DNA from: Pseudalgibacter alginicilyticus | Lineage (GTDB): Bacteria; Bacteroidota; Bacteroidia; Flavobacteriales; Flavobacteriaceae | Direction: 5' to 3' | DNA length: 64,000 bases | Assembly (NCBI RefSeq): GCF_001310225.1 | Contig: NZ_CP012898.1 | Location: forward strand, 248,001 to 312,000 | Part shown: positions 38,248 through 48,810 of the stretch, piece after piece | Position numbering within the stretch: position 1 is the stretch's first letter | Layout of the letters: each line of letters begins with the position of its first letter | Translations under genes and position numbers: made by a program | The notes under the pieces: generated by a model | Databases searched by the model: none | Seen by the model: only the letters and a program-made list of their open reading frames with translations | What the model was told of the DNA's origin: nothing

Positions 38248-39669
38248 CTATTGATTGATTAACCCTAATAATTCCTGTTCAAAACCTACAGCAAAAATAT
38301 TAGCATTATTGTTTACAATTCTGTTGTGTTTATTGACAACTATAACTTTAGTCATAGGGTGGATGGCTAATAAATTTCTGGAAGCTTCAGGAGTTTTAAA
38401 TTGATATTCACCTTTTAAAGGAAATTTATTTTTTTCTAAAGTAGAAACCCATTTACCTGTGCCATAGTCATCTATATTAATAATAATAAAATTAATTTCA
38501 GGATATTTTACTCTTAACTCTTTAATTTTATTATGACTTTTTCTGAAATGCTCGTAGAATGAGTGTGACCAAAAACAAATAGCGGTGGGGGCATTTATTA
38601 ATGAGTTACTATTAAATTCAGTATTTTGATAGTTAACTATTTTTATATTAGGAAATACTTGGCCTGGCCTTAAATTGTTTAAGGACGCTACATATTGGGA
38701 TACTACTGTTTTATTTTTTTCGTCGGTACTTTTCTCTAAAAAAGATTTTAAAACAACACTGTTATTATCTAAATTCTTGTTTTTTGCTAAAAAAGACATG
38801 GTGTTGTGGTAAAGTAAATCATTTTTTATAGTTTCATTACTAACTAAGCTGTCAATAATATTAAGTCTATCAAGATTATAACAGAGGGAGTTCCTTTTAA
38901 CTTGGCATTCCTTAGTGTGTTTAAAATGCTGCTTAAGTGCCAAATTATTTAAATTAGATCTCAAAAAATCATTGTAACTAAAATAATCTTTTAAAAAATC
39001 ATCATTATAATCAATATTTTTGCGATAGCTATAAAAACTATCAGGTAATGAATTTATGATATTATGCTTGCCTTCTCCATAATGGACAAAAGGATAAATT
39101 TCTTTACGAGTATAATATTTATAATCAATGTTGGCTTGTGCAATCCTGTTAAATAAAGAAGAGGTTTTGTGCTTCTTAGAAAAACGTTGCAATTTTTTAT
39201 TTTTAATATTTCTAAGGGAGTCTATTTTATGTTCAAAAGCCAATGGTTCTAATTGACAGTATTTAAAAATATCAGATTCTAAACTTTCATTTTTTAAAAA
39301 CTCATTCATAAAATAGTTATTCTTTTTTGCTCCAATACCAGTATAAACTAATGATTCGTCAAACTCCAAGGTATTAAGCCTAAAAATAATACTATCCATA
39401 GGCTCTAAAAATACCATTTGTACTTCACTACCGTGTTTAAAGGTGTATAAACCAGGTTTTAAATGTTTTAACTTATAAGAAAATCTATTGTTCTTATCGA
39501 GTAAGATAGTATCAAACACTTTGTCAGACTTACCAATAACAACAAAATTTGTATTGGGGTTTATTATTTCTCCACCAAAATAGGCCACTTCACCCTCGTC
39601 CTGTTGGATGTTTTTTTTGCAACCTACAAGTGAAATAAGTATGATTAAAAACCAAAAATATAATTTCAT
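38248..39669 (-). CDS. TlpA-like thioredoxin-fold lipoprotein lacking the CxxC motif
   Basis: This 473-residue protein has a lipoprotein signal (FLIILISLVGCKK). The N-terminal 110 residues are a beta-rich DUF4369-like domain, the middle 220 are helical, and residues about 335-473 are a TlpA/AhpC-type thioredoxin fold (LRPGQVFPNIKIVNYQNTEF, PTAICFWSHSFYEHFRKSH, NFIIINID). Where TlpA proteins have WCxxC this one has HSFYEH, so the redox cysteine pair is absent. The only nearby cysteine precedes the motif (ICFW). It is therefore unlikely to be a thiol oxidoreductase. Cysteine-less relatives are known in Flavobacteriia, but their role is unknown. Its promoter region faces the ABC-F gene. Confidence 0.85.
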   Translation of the reverse strand: MKLYFWFLIILISLVGCKKNIQQDEGEVAYFGGEIINPNTNFVVIGKSDKVFDTILLDKNNRFSYKLKHLKPGLYTFKHGSEVQMVFLEPMDSIIFRLNTLEFDESLVYTGIGAKKNNYFMNEFLKNESLESDIFKYCQLEPLAFEHKIDSLRNIKNKKLQRFSKKHKTSSLFNRIAQANIDYKYYTRKEIYPFVHYGEGKHNIINSLPDSFYSYRKNIDYNDDFLKDYFSYNDFLRSNLNNLALKQHFKHTKECQVKRNSLCYNLDRLNIIDSLVSNETIKNDLLYHNTMSFLAKNKNLDNNSVVLKSFLEKSTDEKNKTVVSQYVASLNNLRPGQVFPNIKIVNYQNTEFNSNSLINAPTAICFWSHSFYEHFRKSHNKIKELRVKYPEINFIIINIDDYGTGKWVSTLEKNKFPLKGEYQFKTPEASRNLLAIHPMTKVIVVNKHNRIVNNNANIFAVGFEQELLGLINQ

Positions 39670-39688
39670 CTATTGTTTTTCATTTTAA

Positions 39689-39720
39689 TAAACGTACCTA
39701 CGTTATTGCTTTTTAGCAAA
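39689..39720 (-). promoter_or_regulatory. possible promoter of the TlpA-like lipoprotein gene
   Basis: Read on the minus strand: TTTG (39720-39717), a 20-bp spacer and TACGTTTA (39696-39689), one base off TAnnTTTG. It lies 20 bases upstream of the start codon. Confidence 0.4.
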
Positions 39721-39880
39721 TAGTGAGGAATTTGCAAAGCTGTATTTTATGTCTTACAGTTGGTTATAAAAAAATAATATACAAAAATATGTTTTGCTTT
39801 TAAATTGTGCTGTTAATGCGCTGTTAAATGTTTAATTTCAGCTATAAACTAAAAAATAAGTGACAGATCTAACGCCTTAA

Positions 39881-41548
<1,668 letters not shown>

Positions 41549-41551
41549 TTT

Positions 41552-41794
41552 TTAATCTTTTTGCAATTCTGAAGTAATATTTTTAACGATAGGAAGTGCT
41601 TTGTCAAGTTCATCTTTATGTACAAAAAGTTCCTGGTAATCTGAATTGGAGCCGCCAAATACAGGAATAAGCAAGCCTGATTCTGTTTGCTCTTTTACAA
41701 TAGCGTGAATATTAGCTTTTTTTAATTCAGAGACAATGCGTTGAGCAATAATTAAATTACCGGAATATATTATGGTATAATTAGAGTCATTCAT
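41552..41794 (-). CDS. DUF2007-family small protein (paralogue 1 of 3)
   Basis: This 80-residue protein (MNDSNYTIIYSGNLIIAQRI...) has the DUF2007 pattern: a beta strand with a G(D/N)xxxAQR motif, a helix, I.A.VK.QTES, and a C-terminal 'ELFVHKDELDKALPIV' segment. The family is annotated as a putative signal-transducing protein with a ferredoxin-like fold; no activity is proven. It is the last of three tandem paralogues, 10 bases downstream of the second. It ends 3 bases from the ABC-F stop (convergent). Confidence 0.82.
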   Translation of the reverse strand: MNDSNYTIIYSGNLIIAQRIVSELKKANIHAIVKEQTESGLLIPVFGGSNSDYQELFVHKDELDKALPIVKNITSELQKD

Positions 41795-41804
41795 AGTTTT
41801 AAGT

Positions 41805-42065
41805 TTAGTGATTGAATTCGTGGTCTTGCGTTTCTAATTCAAAAGTTATACTTTCTATTATTGGAAGTGCTTTTTCAAGTTGATCTTTATGAACAAAAAC
41901 TTGTTGAAACCCTGGAATTAAACCTCCACCAAATCCTGCTAATCTTGCAGATTCAGTTTGATCTTTAACAATAGGCTTTATATTAGTGTTTTCTAAATCG
42001 AAAATAACACGTTGAACAATGATTGAACTTCCAGTAAAAATTTTTACGAAATCAAGGGGCCTCAT
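41805..42065 (-). CDS. DUF2007-family small protein (paralogue 2 of 3)
   Basis: This 86-residue middle copy has IFTGSSIIVQRVIFDLE, VKDQTESARLAGFGGG and QQVFVHKDQLEKALPI. It shares the central (D/E)(Q/E)(T/S)ESARLAGFG motif with paralogue 3, which paralogue 1 has lost (QTESGLLIPVFGG). It lies between the other two copies and is probably in the same transcript. Confidence 0.82.
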   Translation of the reverse strand: MRPLDFVKIFTGSSIIVQRVIFDLENTNIKPIVKDQTESARLAGFGGGLIPGFQQVFVHKDQLEKALPIIESITFELETQDHEFNH

Positions 42066-42094
42066 AATTAGAGTTTTAAATTAAAATTGATATT

Positions 42095-42337
42095 TTAGTT
42101 TTGAGTTTCCATTTCAGAAGAAATATTTTCAACTATGGAAGTTGCTCTTTTTAGTTCATCTTTATGAACATGTATTTCTTGAACCCCTTGGATAGACGCG
42201 CCAAAACCAGCTAATCTAGCTGACTCAGATTCGTCTTTAATAATAGCACAAATATTTTCACTTTCAAGCGCAAGAAAGATGCGTTGAACTGAAATAAAAT
42301 CTCCCATAAATACTCTTATGTAGTTTGACGTTTTCAT
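42095..42337 (-). CDS. DUF2007-family small protein (paralogue 3 of 3)
   Basis: This 80-residue protein is read from MKTSNYIRVFMGD. The open frame extends 16 codons further upstream, but the other two copies begin at the equivalent position, so the start at 42337 is chosen. Shared motifs are VFMGDFISVQRIFLALE, KDESESARLAGFG and QEIHVHKDELKRATSIV. It is the first gene of the three-copy array. The 120 bases upstream (42386-42505) hold no gene. Confidence 0.82.
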   Translation of the reverse strand: MKTSNYIRVFMGDFISVQRIFLALESENICAIIKDESESARLAGFGASIQGVQEIHVHKDELKRATSIVENISSEMETQN

Positions 42338-42505
42338 AATATTATCTTTTAAGGGTTCCTTCTTAAAGGTACGAAAATTTTTCAATAAAAAATCTGATTT
42401 AACGCGGTTTTAGGTTTTTGATTTTTTAGAATTGGCAAAAATCAGGTTTACTTCATTAGGGATGGTGAATATGGTTTTGCTATGTGTACTTGGTTGAATA
42501 TAAAA

Positions 42506-43357
42506 TTAAAAACGACCTATAACTCCAATTTGGTTAGGGGTAAACGCTAAATTCCAAGTTATTTTGTGATTGTTTTTGTCTGAATGATAAGTTTGGCTTT
42601 TGTGAAGAAACTTATCAATACTATCAACCACAATAATACTTATTGCAGTACTGAATGCTATATCGGTCAACCAATGTGCATTTGCGGTTAGCCTAGAAAG
42701 TGGGGGAATAGCACCAATAGAATATACGGCAACTTTAGACCAACTACTATTAAATTGTTTTGCTATTGCATGAGCCATAGTAATAGATAAAATAGTATGG
42801 CCTGAAGGAAAAGAATGAAAATCTCCTTCACTAGAAAAAAATCGAAATTCATACGGATCATAGCCGCTGTTAGGGCGTGCTCTTCCTATTACATTTTTTG
42901 TAATGGACTGTATGAGACCACTGGTTACAGAAGAAGAAATTATTAAAACACTTGTTTTTCTTATTTTTTCATTTTTTGTAAATAAACCAAAGCCGTAAAG
43001 ACCAGCATTCACCATAAAATAATTTTGAGGACTTCCAAAATACCAGCCAAAATCTTTTAATAATTTGGGAGCGTTTTGTTCTTGTTTTATGAAATATGAA
43101 TTTGCACTTTCATCTAAAAGGGAAAGCCCTGCTGTTCCTGCTAACAGAAAACTCAATTTTTTAAAATCTTGCCCCTTCCAATGAATAGGTCTTAAAGTGG
43201 AGTGCTTAATACCGCCCCAAGTACTTTTTGAATCTTGTTTTAATAAGTTCCATGTACTGGTAGTGTCAGTATGGGTTATTAAATCTACATTTTGAGCAGT
43301 ACTACACAATCCAAATGCAATGCAAATGATAAGTAAAAAGTATTTGGTTAAACTCAT
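42506..43357 (-). CDS. PAP2-family phosphatase, exported
   Basis: This 283-residue protein has an N-terminal signal peptide (MSLTKYFLLIICIAFGLCSTAQ). It has the three acid-phosphatase/PAP2 motifs: KNVIGRARP, FPSGHT, and SRLTANAHWLTD with the catalytic histidine and aspartate. Hydrophobic helices surround them. The family removes phosphate from lipid or undecaprenyl-type phosphates. It lies 6 bases downstream of pheT and is probably read from the same transcript. Confidence 0.9.
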   Translation of the reverse strand: MSLTKYFLLIICIAFGLCSTAQNVDLITHTDTTSTWNLLKQDSKSTWGGIKHSTLRPIHWKGQDFKKLSFLLAGTAGLSLLDESANSYFIKQEQNAPKLLKDFGWYFGSPQNYFMVNAGLYGFGLFTKNEKIRKTSVLIISSSVTSGLIQSITKNVIGRARPNSGYDPYEFRFFSSEGDFHSFPSGHTILSITMAHAIAKQFNSSWSKVAVYSIGAIPPLSRLTANAHWLTDIAFSTAISIIVVDSIDKFLHKSQTYHSDKNNHKITWNLAFTPNQIGVIGRF

Positions 43358-43363
43358 TACGTT

Positions 43364-45790
43364 CTATCTCAATTCAGCTCCAAGCTCTTTTTCAAAACTA
43401 AACTGCAGCTTATTCATGATTTTATCTATCTGTTTATCGGTAAGCGTTTTGTTTTCATCTTGTAAGGTGAAGCTAATTGCATAGCTTTTTTTACCATTAG
43501 GAAGGTTTTTTCCTTGATATACATCAAATAAATTTACATTTTTAAGCAGTTGTTTTTCACTTTGCTTAGCTAGTTTATAAATAGACTCGAACGAAACATT
43601 TTCATCTAAAAGTAATGCAAAATCACGGCGTACTTCTGGATATTTAGAAATGGGTTTAAAGGTAATTTTATTACGCTTTATAATATCTAAAACAGCATCC
43701 CAGTTAAAGTCAGCAAATAATACATCTTGTGAAATATCAAAATGTTTTAAAATAGATTTTTTAACCAATCCAAAATCAACTAATATCGTTTTTCCTAAGC
43801 TAAAACTAATACCTTCTGAAATCACATCATTCTTTGTAGGGGTTTCTCTATAACGAGAAATTCCTAAACGTTCTAAAACGGAAATAATACTTCCTTTTAA
43901 AAAGAAAAAATCGCTTTTTTGTCCAGAGTTTATCCAGTTTTCCTGTGATTGATTTCCAGTTGCAAATATTGCTAAATGTTTAAATTCTTCTCGTTTTTCG
44001 TGGTAACCGTGATAGGTTTTTCCGAATTCAAATAGTTTTAAATCTGAACGCTTTCGGTTGATGTTGAAAGATAAAGCCTCTAATCCGGAAAACAGTGCCG
44101 ATTGTCTTAAAACAGATAGGTCCTTACTTAAAGGATTTAAGATTGTAATGTTATTAGAAGCTTCTAACTGTTCGCTTAAAGCTGTATAATTAGGTGTTGT
44201 AAGTGAATTGGAAAGGATTTCATAAAAACCTTGTGAAGCCAATTGGTTGCCAATAATATTTTGAACCTTATAATCTTCAAAGCGTGATGAAGTAGAAATT
44301 GAGGCATTTAGTTTTTTAGTAGTTTCTATATTGTTATAGCCGTAAACACGTAATATTTCCTCAATAATATCAGCCTCACGTTGCACATCATTTCTATAGG
44401 CAGGAACCGTCAAACCTAATCCAGCTTCGGTAACATTATTTACTTTAATATCAAGTGACGATAAAATGCTTTTAATAGTTTCTTTAGGGATTTCTTCTCC
44501 AATTAATTTTTTTGCATTTTCAAAACTCAATCGCACTTGAAAATCTTCAATTTTTTTAGGATAAAAATCACCAATATCACTTGTAATTTCGCCTCCAGCT
44601 ACTTCCTGAATTAATAAGGCAGCACGTTTTAAGGCATATTCAGTTATGTTTGGGTCAATTCCACGTTCAAATCTGAAAGATGCATCCGTATTTAGTCCAT
44701 GACGTTTTGCAGATTTTCTAATACTTACTGGGTTAAAATACGCACTTTCCAAGAAAATACTTGTTGTAGTTTCTGAAACTCCAGAATAAATACCTCCAAA
44801 GATACCAGCAATACACATTGGCTTTTCTGCATCACAAATCATTAAATCATCTTCGTGCAATTCTCGTTCAATTCCATCTAAAGTGATGAATTTTGTACCT
44901 GATTCTAATGTTTTTACTTCAATTTTATTTCCGGATATTTTAGCTGTATCAAAAGCATGCAATGGCTGGCCCAATTCATGAAGTACATAATTGGTAACAT
45001 CTACTATATTATTAAGTGGTTTTAATCCAATGGCTTTTAAACGATGTTGAAGCCAAGATGGGGATTCTTTGACTTTTATACCTGAAATAGTTAAGCCACA
45101 ATAACGTGGTGCTAAGTTTTTATCTTTTACCTCCACATCCATTTTTAAGGTGCGGTTTTCAACGTGAAATGCACTAACCGAAGGCGTAATAAGTTCTAAA
45201 TTAATTTCTTTTTGTGTAAGTCCTGCTTTTAAGTCGCGAGCAGTGCCAAAATGACTCATGGCATCAGCTCTATTTGGAGTTAGTCCAATTTCAAAAACTT
45301 GATCGTTTTCAATATCAAAAATGCTTGAAACTGCTGTGCCTACTTTGGTGTTTTCATCTAAAACTAAAATACCATCATGTGATTTCCCTAAGCCTAATTC
45401 ATCTTCAGCACAAATCATTCCGTAGCTTTCTTCACCTCTAATTTTTCCTTTTTTAATAGTCCAAGAGTCACCAGTTTCGGTATATAAAGTAGTTCCAATA
45501 GTGGCAACTGGTACTTTTTGTCCTGCAGCTACATTGGGAGCTCCACAAACAATCTGTAAAGGAGCTTCAGTTCCAATATTTACAGTTGTTACTTTCAATT
45601 TATCTGCGTTTGGGTGTTGGATACAAGTTAAAACTTCACCAACAATAATACCTTCTAACCCGCCTTTAACAGATTGGTAGGCTTCTATGCCTTCTACTTC
45701 TAATCCTAAATCTGTAAGTAATTCACTCGTTTGTTCTGGTGTCCAATCTGTTTTGATAAATTGTTTTAACCAATTATATGAAATCTTCAT
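43364..45790 (-). CDS. pheT: phenylalanine-tRNA ligase beta subunit
   Basis: This 808-residue protein is full length. The start at 45790 (MKISYNWLKQFIKTDWTPEQ) is the family start; an upstream extension to 45847 overlaps the promoter and is rejected. Domains in order: N-terminal tRNA-binding OB fold (about 40-150; IVGEVLTCIQHPNADKLKV, CGAPNVAAGQKVPVA), B3/B4 editing region (about 210-390; NNIVDVTNYVLHELGQPLHAFD), B5 (about 400-480), the catalytic-like core (about 490-680), and the C-terminal FDX-ACB anticodon-binding domain (about 715-808; KYPEVRRDFALLLDE). It charges tRNA-Phe together with PheS, which is not in the window. A PAP2 gene follows within 6 bases. Confidence 0.97.
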   Translation of the reverse strand: MKISYNWLKQFIKTDWTPEQTSELLTDLGLEVEGIEAYQSVKGGLEGIIVGEVLTCIQHPNADKLKVTTVNIGTEAPLQIVCGAPNVAAGQKVPVATIGTTLYTETGDSWTIKKGKIRGEESYGMICAEDELGLGKSHDGILVLDENTKVGTAVSSIFDIENDQVFEIGLTPNRADAMSHFGTARDLKAGLTQKEINLELITPSVSAFHVENRTLKMDVEVKDKNLAPRYCGLTISGIKVKESPSWLQHRLKAIGLKPLNNIVDVTNYVLHELGQPLHAFDTAKISGNKIEVKTLESGTKFITLDGIERELHEDDLMICDAEKPMCIAGIFGGIYSGVSETTTSIFLESAYFNPVSIRKSAKRHGLNTDASFRFERGIDPNITEYALKRAALLIQEVAGGEITSDIGDFYPKKIEDFQVRLSFENAKKLIGEEIPKETIKSILSSLDIKVNNVTEAGLGLTVPAYRNDVQREADIIEEILRVYGYNNIETTKKLNASISTSSRFEDYKVQNIIGNQLASQGFYEILSNSLTTPNYTALSEQLEASNNITILNPLSKDLSVLRQSALFSGLEALSFNINRKRSDLKLFEFGKTYHGYHEKREEFKHLAIFATGNQSQENWINSGQKSDFFFLKGSIISVLERLGISRYRETPTKNDVISEGISFSLGKTILVDFGLVKKSILKHFDISQDVLFADFNWDAVLDIIKRNKITFKPISKYPEVRRDFALLLDENVSFESIYKLAKQSEKQLLKNVNLFDVYQGKNLPNGKKSYAISFTLQDENKTLTDKQIDKIMNKLQFSFEKELGAELR

Positions 45791-45816
45791 TTGTGATGTC
45801 CTAAATTTTCTGTGGG

Positions 45817-45848
45817 CAAAGATAAAATATTGAAATGTAGCATTCAAA
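45817..45848 (-). promoter_or_regulatory. consensus promoter of pheT
   Basis: On the minus strand TTTG (45848-45845), a 20-bp spacer and TATCTTTG (45824-45817) match the Bacteroidota consensus exactly. The transcript would start near 45811, some 20 bases before the chosen pheT start. Confidence 0.78.
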
Positions 45849-45980
45849 CAAAGCGTAATTATTTGTGTATAAAATTCAATGATTGGTAGAATTTAATCAT
45901 GTTTTATTTGAAAACAATTAGCAATGACAGGGGGTGAGAGATTGGTAGGTGTTTTAAAACAAATTTTTAGTTTAAAAAAA

Positions 45981-46562
45981 CTAACCATGAATGGTTTCAG
46001 ATTTACCATAATTTTGAATAACCTTAGCTTCAAAGTTTATAAGTTCTTGCCAACGTTTATCAACATCAATGTCTTTGCCGTACTTACGAGCAAACCCAAT
46101 GAAGGTTGTGTAATGACCTGCCTCACTAATCATTAAATCATGATAAAATTTTGAAAGTTTAGGGTCTTTTATTTTTTTTGATAATAATTTAAAGCGTTCA
46201 CAACTTCTGGCTTCAATCATAGCAGAAAATAATAGCCTGTCTACCATGCTTTGTTGTCTATTACCGCCTTTATTCATAAACTTATATAGTTCATTAACAT
46301 AACTATCTTTACGTTCTCTACCTAATTTGTAACCTCGTTGTTTGATGATATCATGAACCATTTGAAAATGCTCTAATTCTTCTTTGGCTAACGCAAGTAA
46401 ATCGGTAACTAAATCTTCATGTTCAGAATTATGTGTGATTATAGTTATAGCATTGGTGGCGGCTTTTTGCTCACACCACGCATGATCTGTAAGGATTTCT
46501 TCTATATTAGACTCCACTATATTTACCCAACGTGGGTCGGTTGCTAATTTTAAACCAAGCAT
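45981..46562 (-). CDS. miaE: tRNA-(ms2io6A)-hydroxylase
   Basis: This 193-residue protein is a ferritin-like di-iron enzyme of the MiaE family. Metal-ligand motifs are KEELEHFQMVH, a glutamate in SAMIEARSCERF, and SEAGHYTTF, all at the spacing expected for the four-helix bundle. MiaE hydroxylates the isopentenyl group of ms2i6A at tRNA position 37. Length is normal. It sits alone between pheT and recG, all on the minus strand. Confidence 0.9.
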   Translation of the reverse strand: MLGLKLATDPRWVNIVESNIEEILTDHAWCEQKAATNAITIITHNSEHEDLVTDLLALAKEELEHFQMVHDIIKQRGYKLGRERKDSYVNELYKFMNKGGNRQQSMVDRLLFSAMIEARSCERFKLLSKKIKDPKLSKFYHDLMISEAGHYTTFIGFARKYGKDIDVDKRWQELINFEAKVIQNYGKSETIHG

Positions 46563-46609
46563 ATTATTAATTTTCTGTAAATGTAGTTATAAGTTCCTTT
46601 AATAAAAGG

Positions 46610-48712
46610 TTAGCTAATATAATTCCAGATATTTTTATACTTACTAAGTTGTTTGTAGGTATTAAGAATTATTAGATTTTCAGGTAGAGAAAGTTTTTTG
46701 TCTTTTTTAAGAATTGTTTTTGCATGGTATCTGGCTAGTTGTAAAATATCATTGTCTTTAATAATGTCTGCTATTTTAAGGTTTAAAATCCCGCTTTGTT
46801 GCGTGCCCATAATATCACCAGGGCCACGTAAACGCAAATCAACTTCGGCAATTTCAAAACCATCACTAGTTTTAACCATGGTTTCTAATCTTGTTTTACT
46901 ATCGTTACTAAGTTTGTGCCCAGTCATTAAAATGCAATAACTTTGTTCTGCACCGCGTCCTACGCGTCCACGAAGTTGGTGTAGTTGTGATAAGCCAAAT
47001 CTTTCAGCACTTTCAATTATCATTACAGAGGCGTTGGGTACATTTACGCCAACTTCAATAACCGTTGTTGCAACCATAATTTGAGTTTCTCCTTTAATAA
47101 AGCGTTGCATTTCAAAATCTTTATCGGCGGCTTTCATTTTTCCGTGAACAATTGATATTTGGTAATCGGGCATAGGGAATTCTCTGGAAATACTTTCATA
47201 GCCATCCATCAAATCTTTGTAATCCATATTTTCACTTTCTTGAATTAATGGATAGACAATATAAATTTGCCGGCCTTTTGCAATTTCATCACGAATAAAT
47301 CGAAACACATTTAACCGATTTTTATCATACCGATGGACAGTTTTTATAGACTGTCTTCCTGGTGGTAATTCGTCAATAATTGAGATGTCCAAATCGCCAT
47401 AAACAGACATAGCTAAAGTGCGAGGAATTGGTGTTGCAGTCATTACTAAAACGTGGGGAGGTGATATGTTTTTATGCCATAATTTACTTCTTTGTGCTAC
47501 TCCAAATCGATGTTGTTCGTCTATAATTGCGAGACCTAAATTTTTAAACTTTACCTTGTCTTCAAGTAAGGCGTGGGTGCCAACTATTACTTGTAAGTCT
47601 CCATTTTCAAGTGATTTGTGTATTTCTCTTCTTTTTAAAGTTTTAGTTGAACCTGTTAGTAGTTGTATTTTGATTTTTAGTTTGTTACATAGTTCGAGTA
47701 GTCCATTGTAGTGCTGGACTGACAAAATTTCAGTCGGTGCCATCATACAGGCTTGAAAACCATTGTCAAGTGCTATTAACATTGACATAAAAGCCACTAT
47801 AGTCTTTCCAGATCCTACATCGCCTTGTAAAAGTCGATTCATTTGAGCATTGCTACCTAAATCAGAACGAATTTCCCTTAAAACGCGTTTCTGAGCACCT
47901 GTTAATTCGAAGGGTAAATAGTCTTTAAAAAAGCTATTGAAATAGGTGTCAACTTTTTCAAAAGGAAAGCCTTTAATTTTTGATTTATGAATTAAATTTT
48001 TAATAATTAATTGCAGTTGAATGTAAAATAATTCTTCAAATTTTAATCGAAATTGGGCTTTAGAAAGTAACTCCTGGTTTTTCGGAAAATGGATATTAAA
48101 AAGCGCTTCACTTTTGTTAACTAATTTTAGTTCTAATCGTAAATTATCTGGTAAAGTTTCAATGAATTTCCCTTTGGTTTCAATGAATAATTGTTGCATG
48201 ATTTTGCTAATCATTCGATTTGATATTCCTTTACTCAATAATTTTTCAGTAGAGGGATAAACAGGTTGCATGGCTGAGCGAAGGTTTTTTTCATGATCTT
48301 CTTGTAGTTCCATTTCTGGATGTGCGATGTTAAATTTCCCATTAAACCAATTGGGTTTTCCAAAAGCAACATAGGTTTTGTTGAGCTTTAAGTTTTCGCG
48401 AATCCACTTTTGTCCTCGAAACCAGACCAATTCCATAACACCTGTTTCGTCAACAAATGTAGCAAGTAAACGTTTGCCACGTTTTTGTGCTACTTCTTTA
48501 AATTCAATTATTTTCCCAATGACTTGAATATCTGCATTGTTTCGTTGTAATTGGTTAATTTTATAATAATGCGTCCGGTCTATATATCTATTTGGAAATA
48601 AGTTGATTAAATCTTGGTAAGTATGAATGCCTAATTCTGAACGCAGTAAATTAGCACGATTAGAGCCAACGCCTTTTAAATAATCTATGGGTGTTTGAAG
48701 GTTAACAGACAT
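46610..48712 (-). CDS. recG: ATP-dependent DNA helicase RecG
   Basis: This 700-residue protein has a full RecG layout. An N-terminal wedge/OB domain (about 1-200; PIDYLKGVGSNRANLL) is followed by the helicase core: GDVGSGKTIVA (motif I), APTEILSVQHY (Ia), IIDEQHRFG (II), TATPIPRTLAMSVYGDLD (III), TTVIEVGVNVPNASVM (V) and QLRGRVGRG (VI). The C-terminal RecG-specific region includes RLRGPGDIMGTQQSG. It remodels stalled forks and Holliday junctions. It is divergent from the aminopeptidase gene, with 98 bases between the start codons. Confidence 0.97.
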   Translation of the reverse strand: MSVNLQTPIDYLKGVGSNRANLLRSELGIHTYQDLINLFPNRYIDRTHYYKINQLQRNNADIQVIGKIIEFKEVAQKRGKRLLATFVDETGVMELVWFRGQKWIRENLKLNKTYVAFGKPNWFNGKFNIAHPEMELQEDHEKNLRSAMQPVYPSTEKLLSKGISNRMISKIMQQLFIETKGKFIETLPDNLRLELKLVNKSEALFNIHFPKNQELLSKAQFRLKFEELFYIQLQLIIKNLIHKSKIKGFPFEKVDTYFNSFFKDYLPFELTGAQKRVLREIRSDLGSNAQMNRLLQGDVGSGKTIVAFMSMLIALDNGFQACMMAPTEILSVQHYNGLLELCNKLKIKIQLLTGSTKTLKRREIHKSLENGDLQVIVGTHALLEDKVKFKNLGLAIIDEQHRFGVAQRSKLWHKNISPPHVLVMTATPIPRTLAMSVYGDLDISIIDELPPGRQSIKTVHRYDKNRLNVFRFIRDEIAKGRQIYIVYPLIQESENMDYKDLMDGYESISREFPMPDYQISIVHGKMKAADKDFEMQRFIKGETQIMVATTVIEVGVNVPNASVMIIESAERFGLSQLHQLRGRVGRGAEQSYCILMTGHKLSNDSKTRLETMVKTSDGFEIAEVDLRLRGPGDIMGTQQSGILNLKIADIIKDNDILQLARYHAKTILKKDKKLSLPENLIILNTYKQLSKYKNIWNYIS

Positions 48713-48810
48713 AAAAGCGAATTTAATTAATTCTCATGAAAATGGAAATCTGATTGTGTTATTACTTTTTAAAAATGTATTTTGGTATCATCGTTGCTAT
48801 CATTCTATTT

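Noticed and set aside
45924-46136. 70-codon + strand open frame beside miaE
   Set aside because: It overlaps the miaE 3' end antisense and has no motif or promoter.
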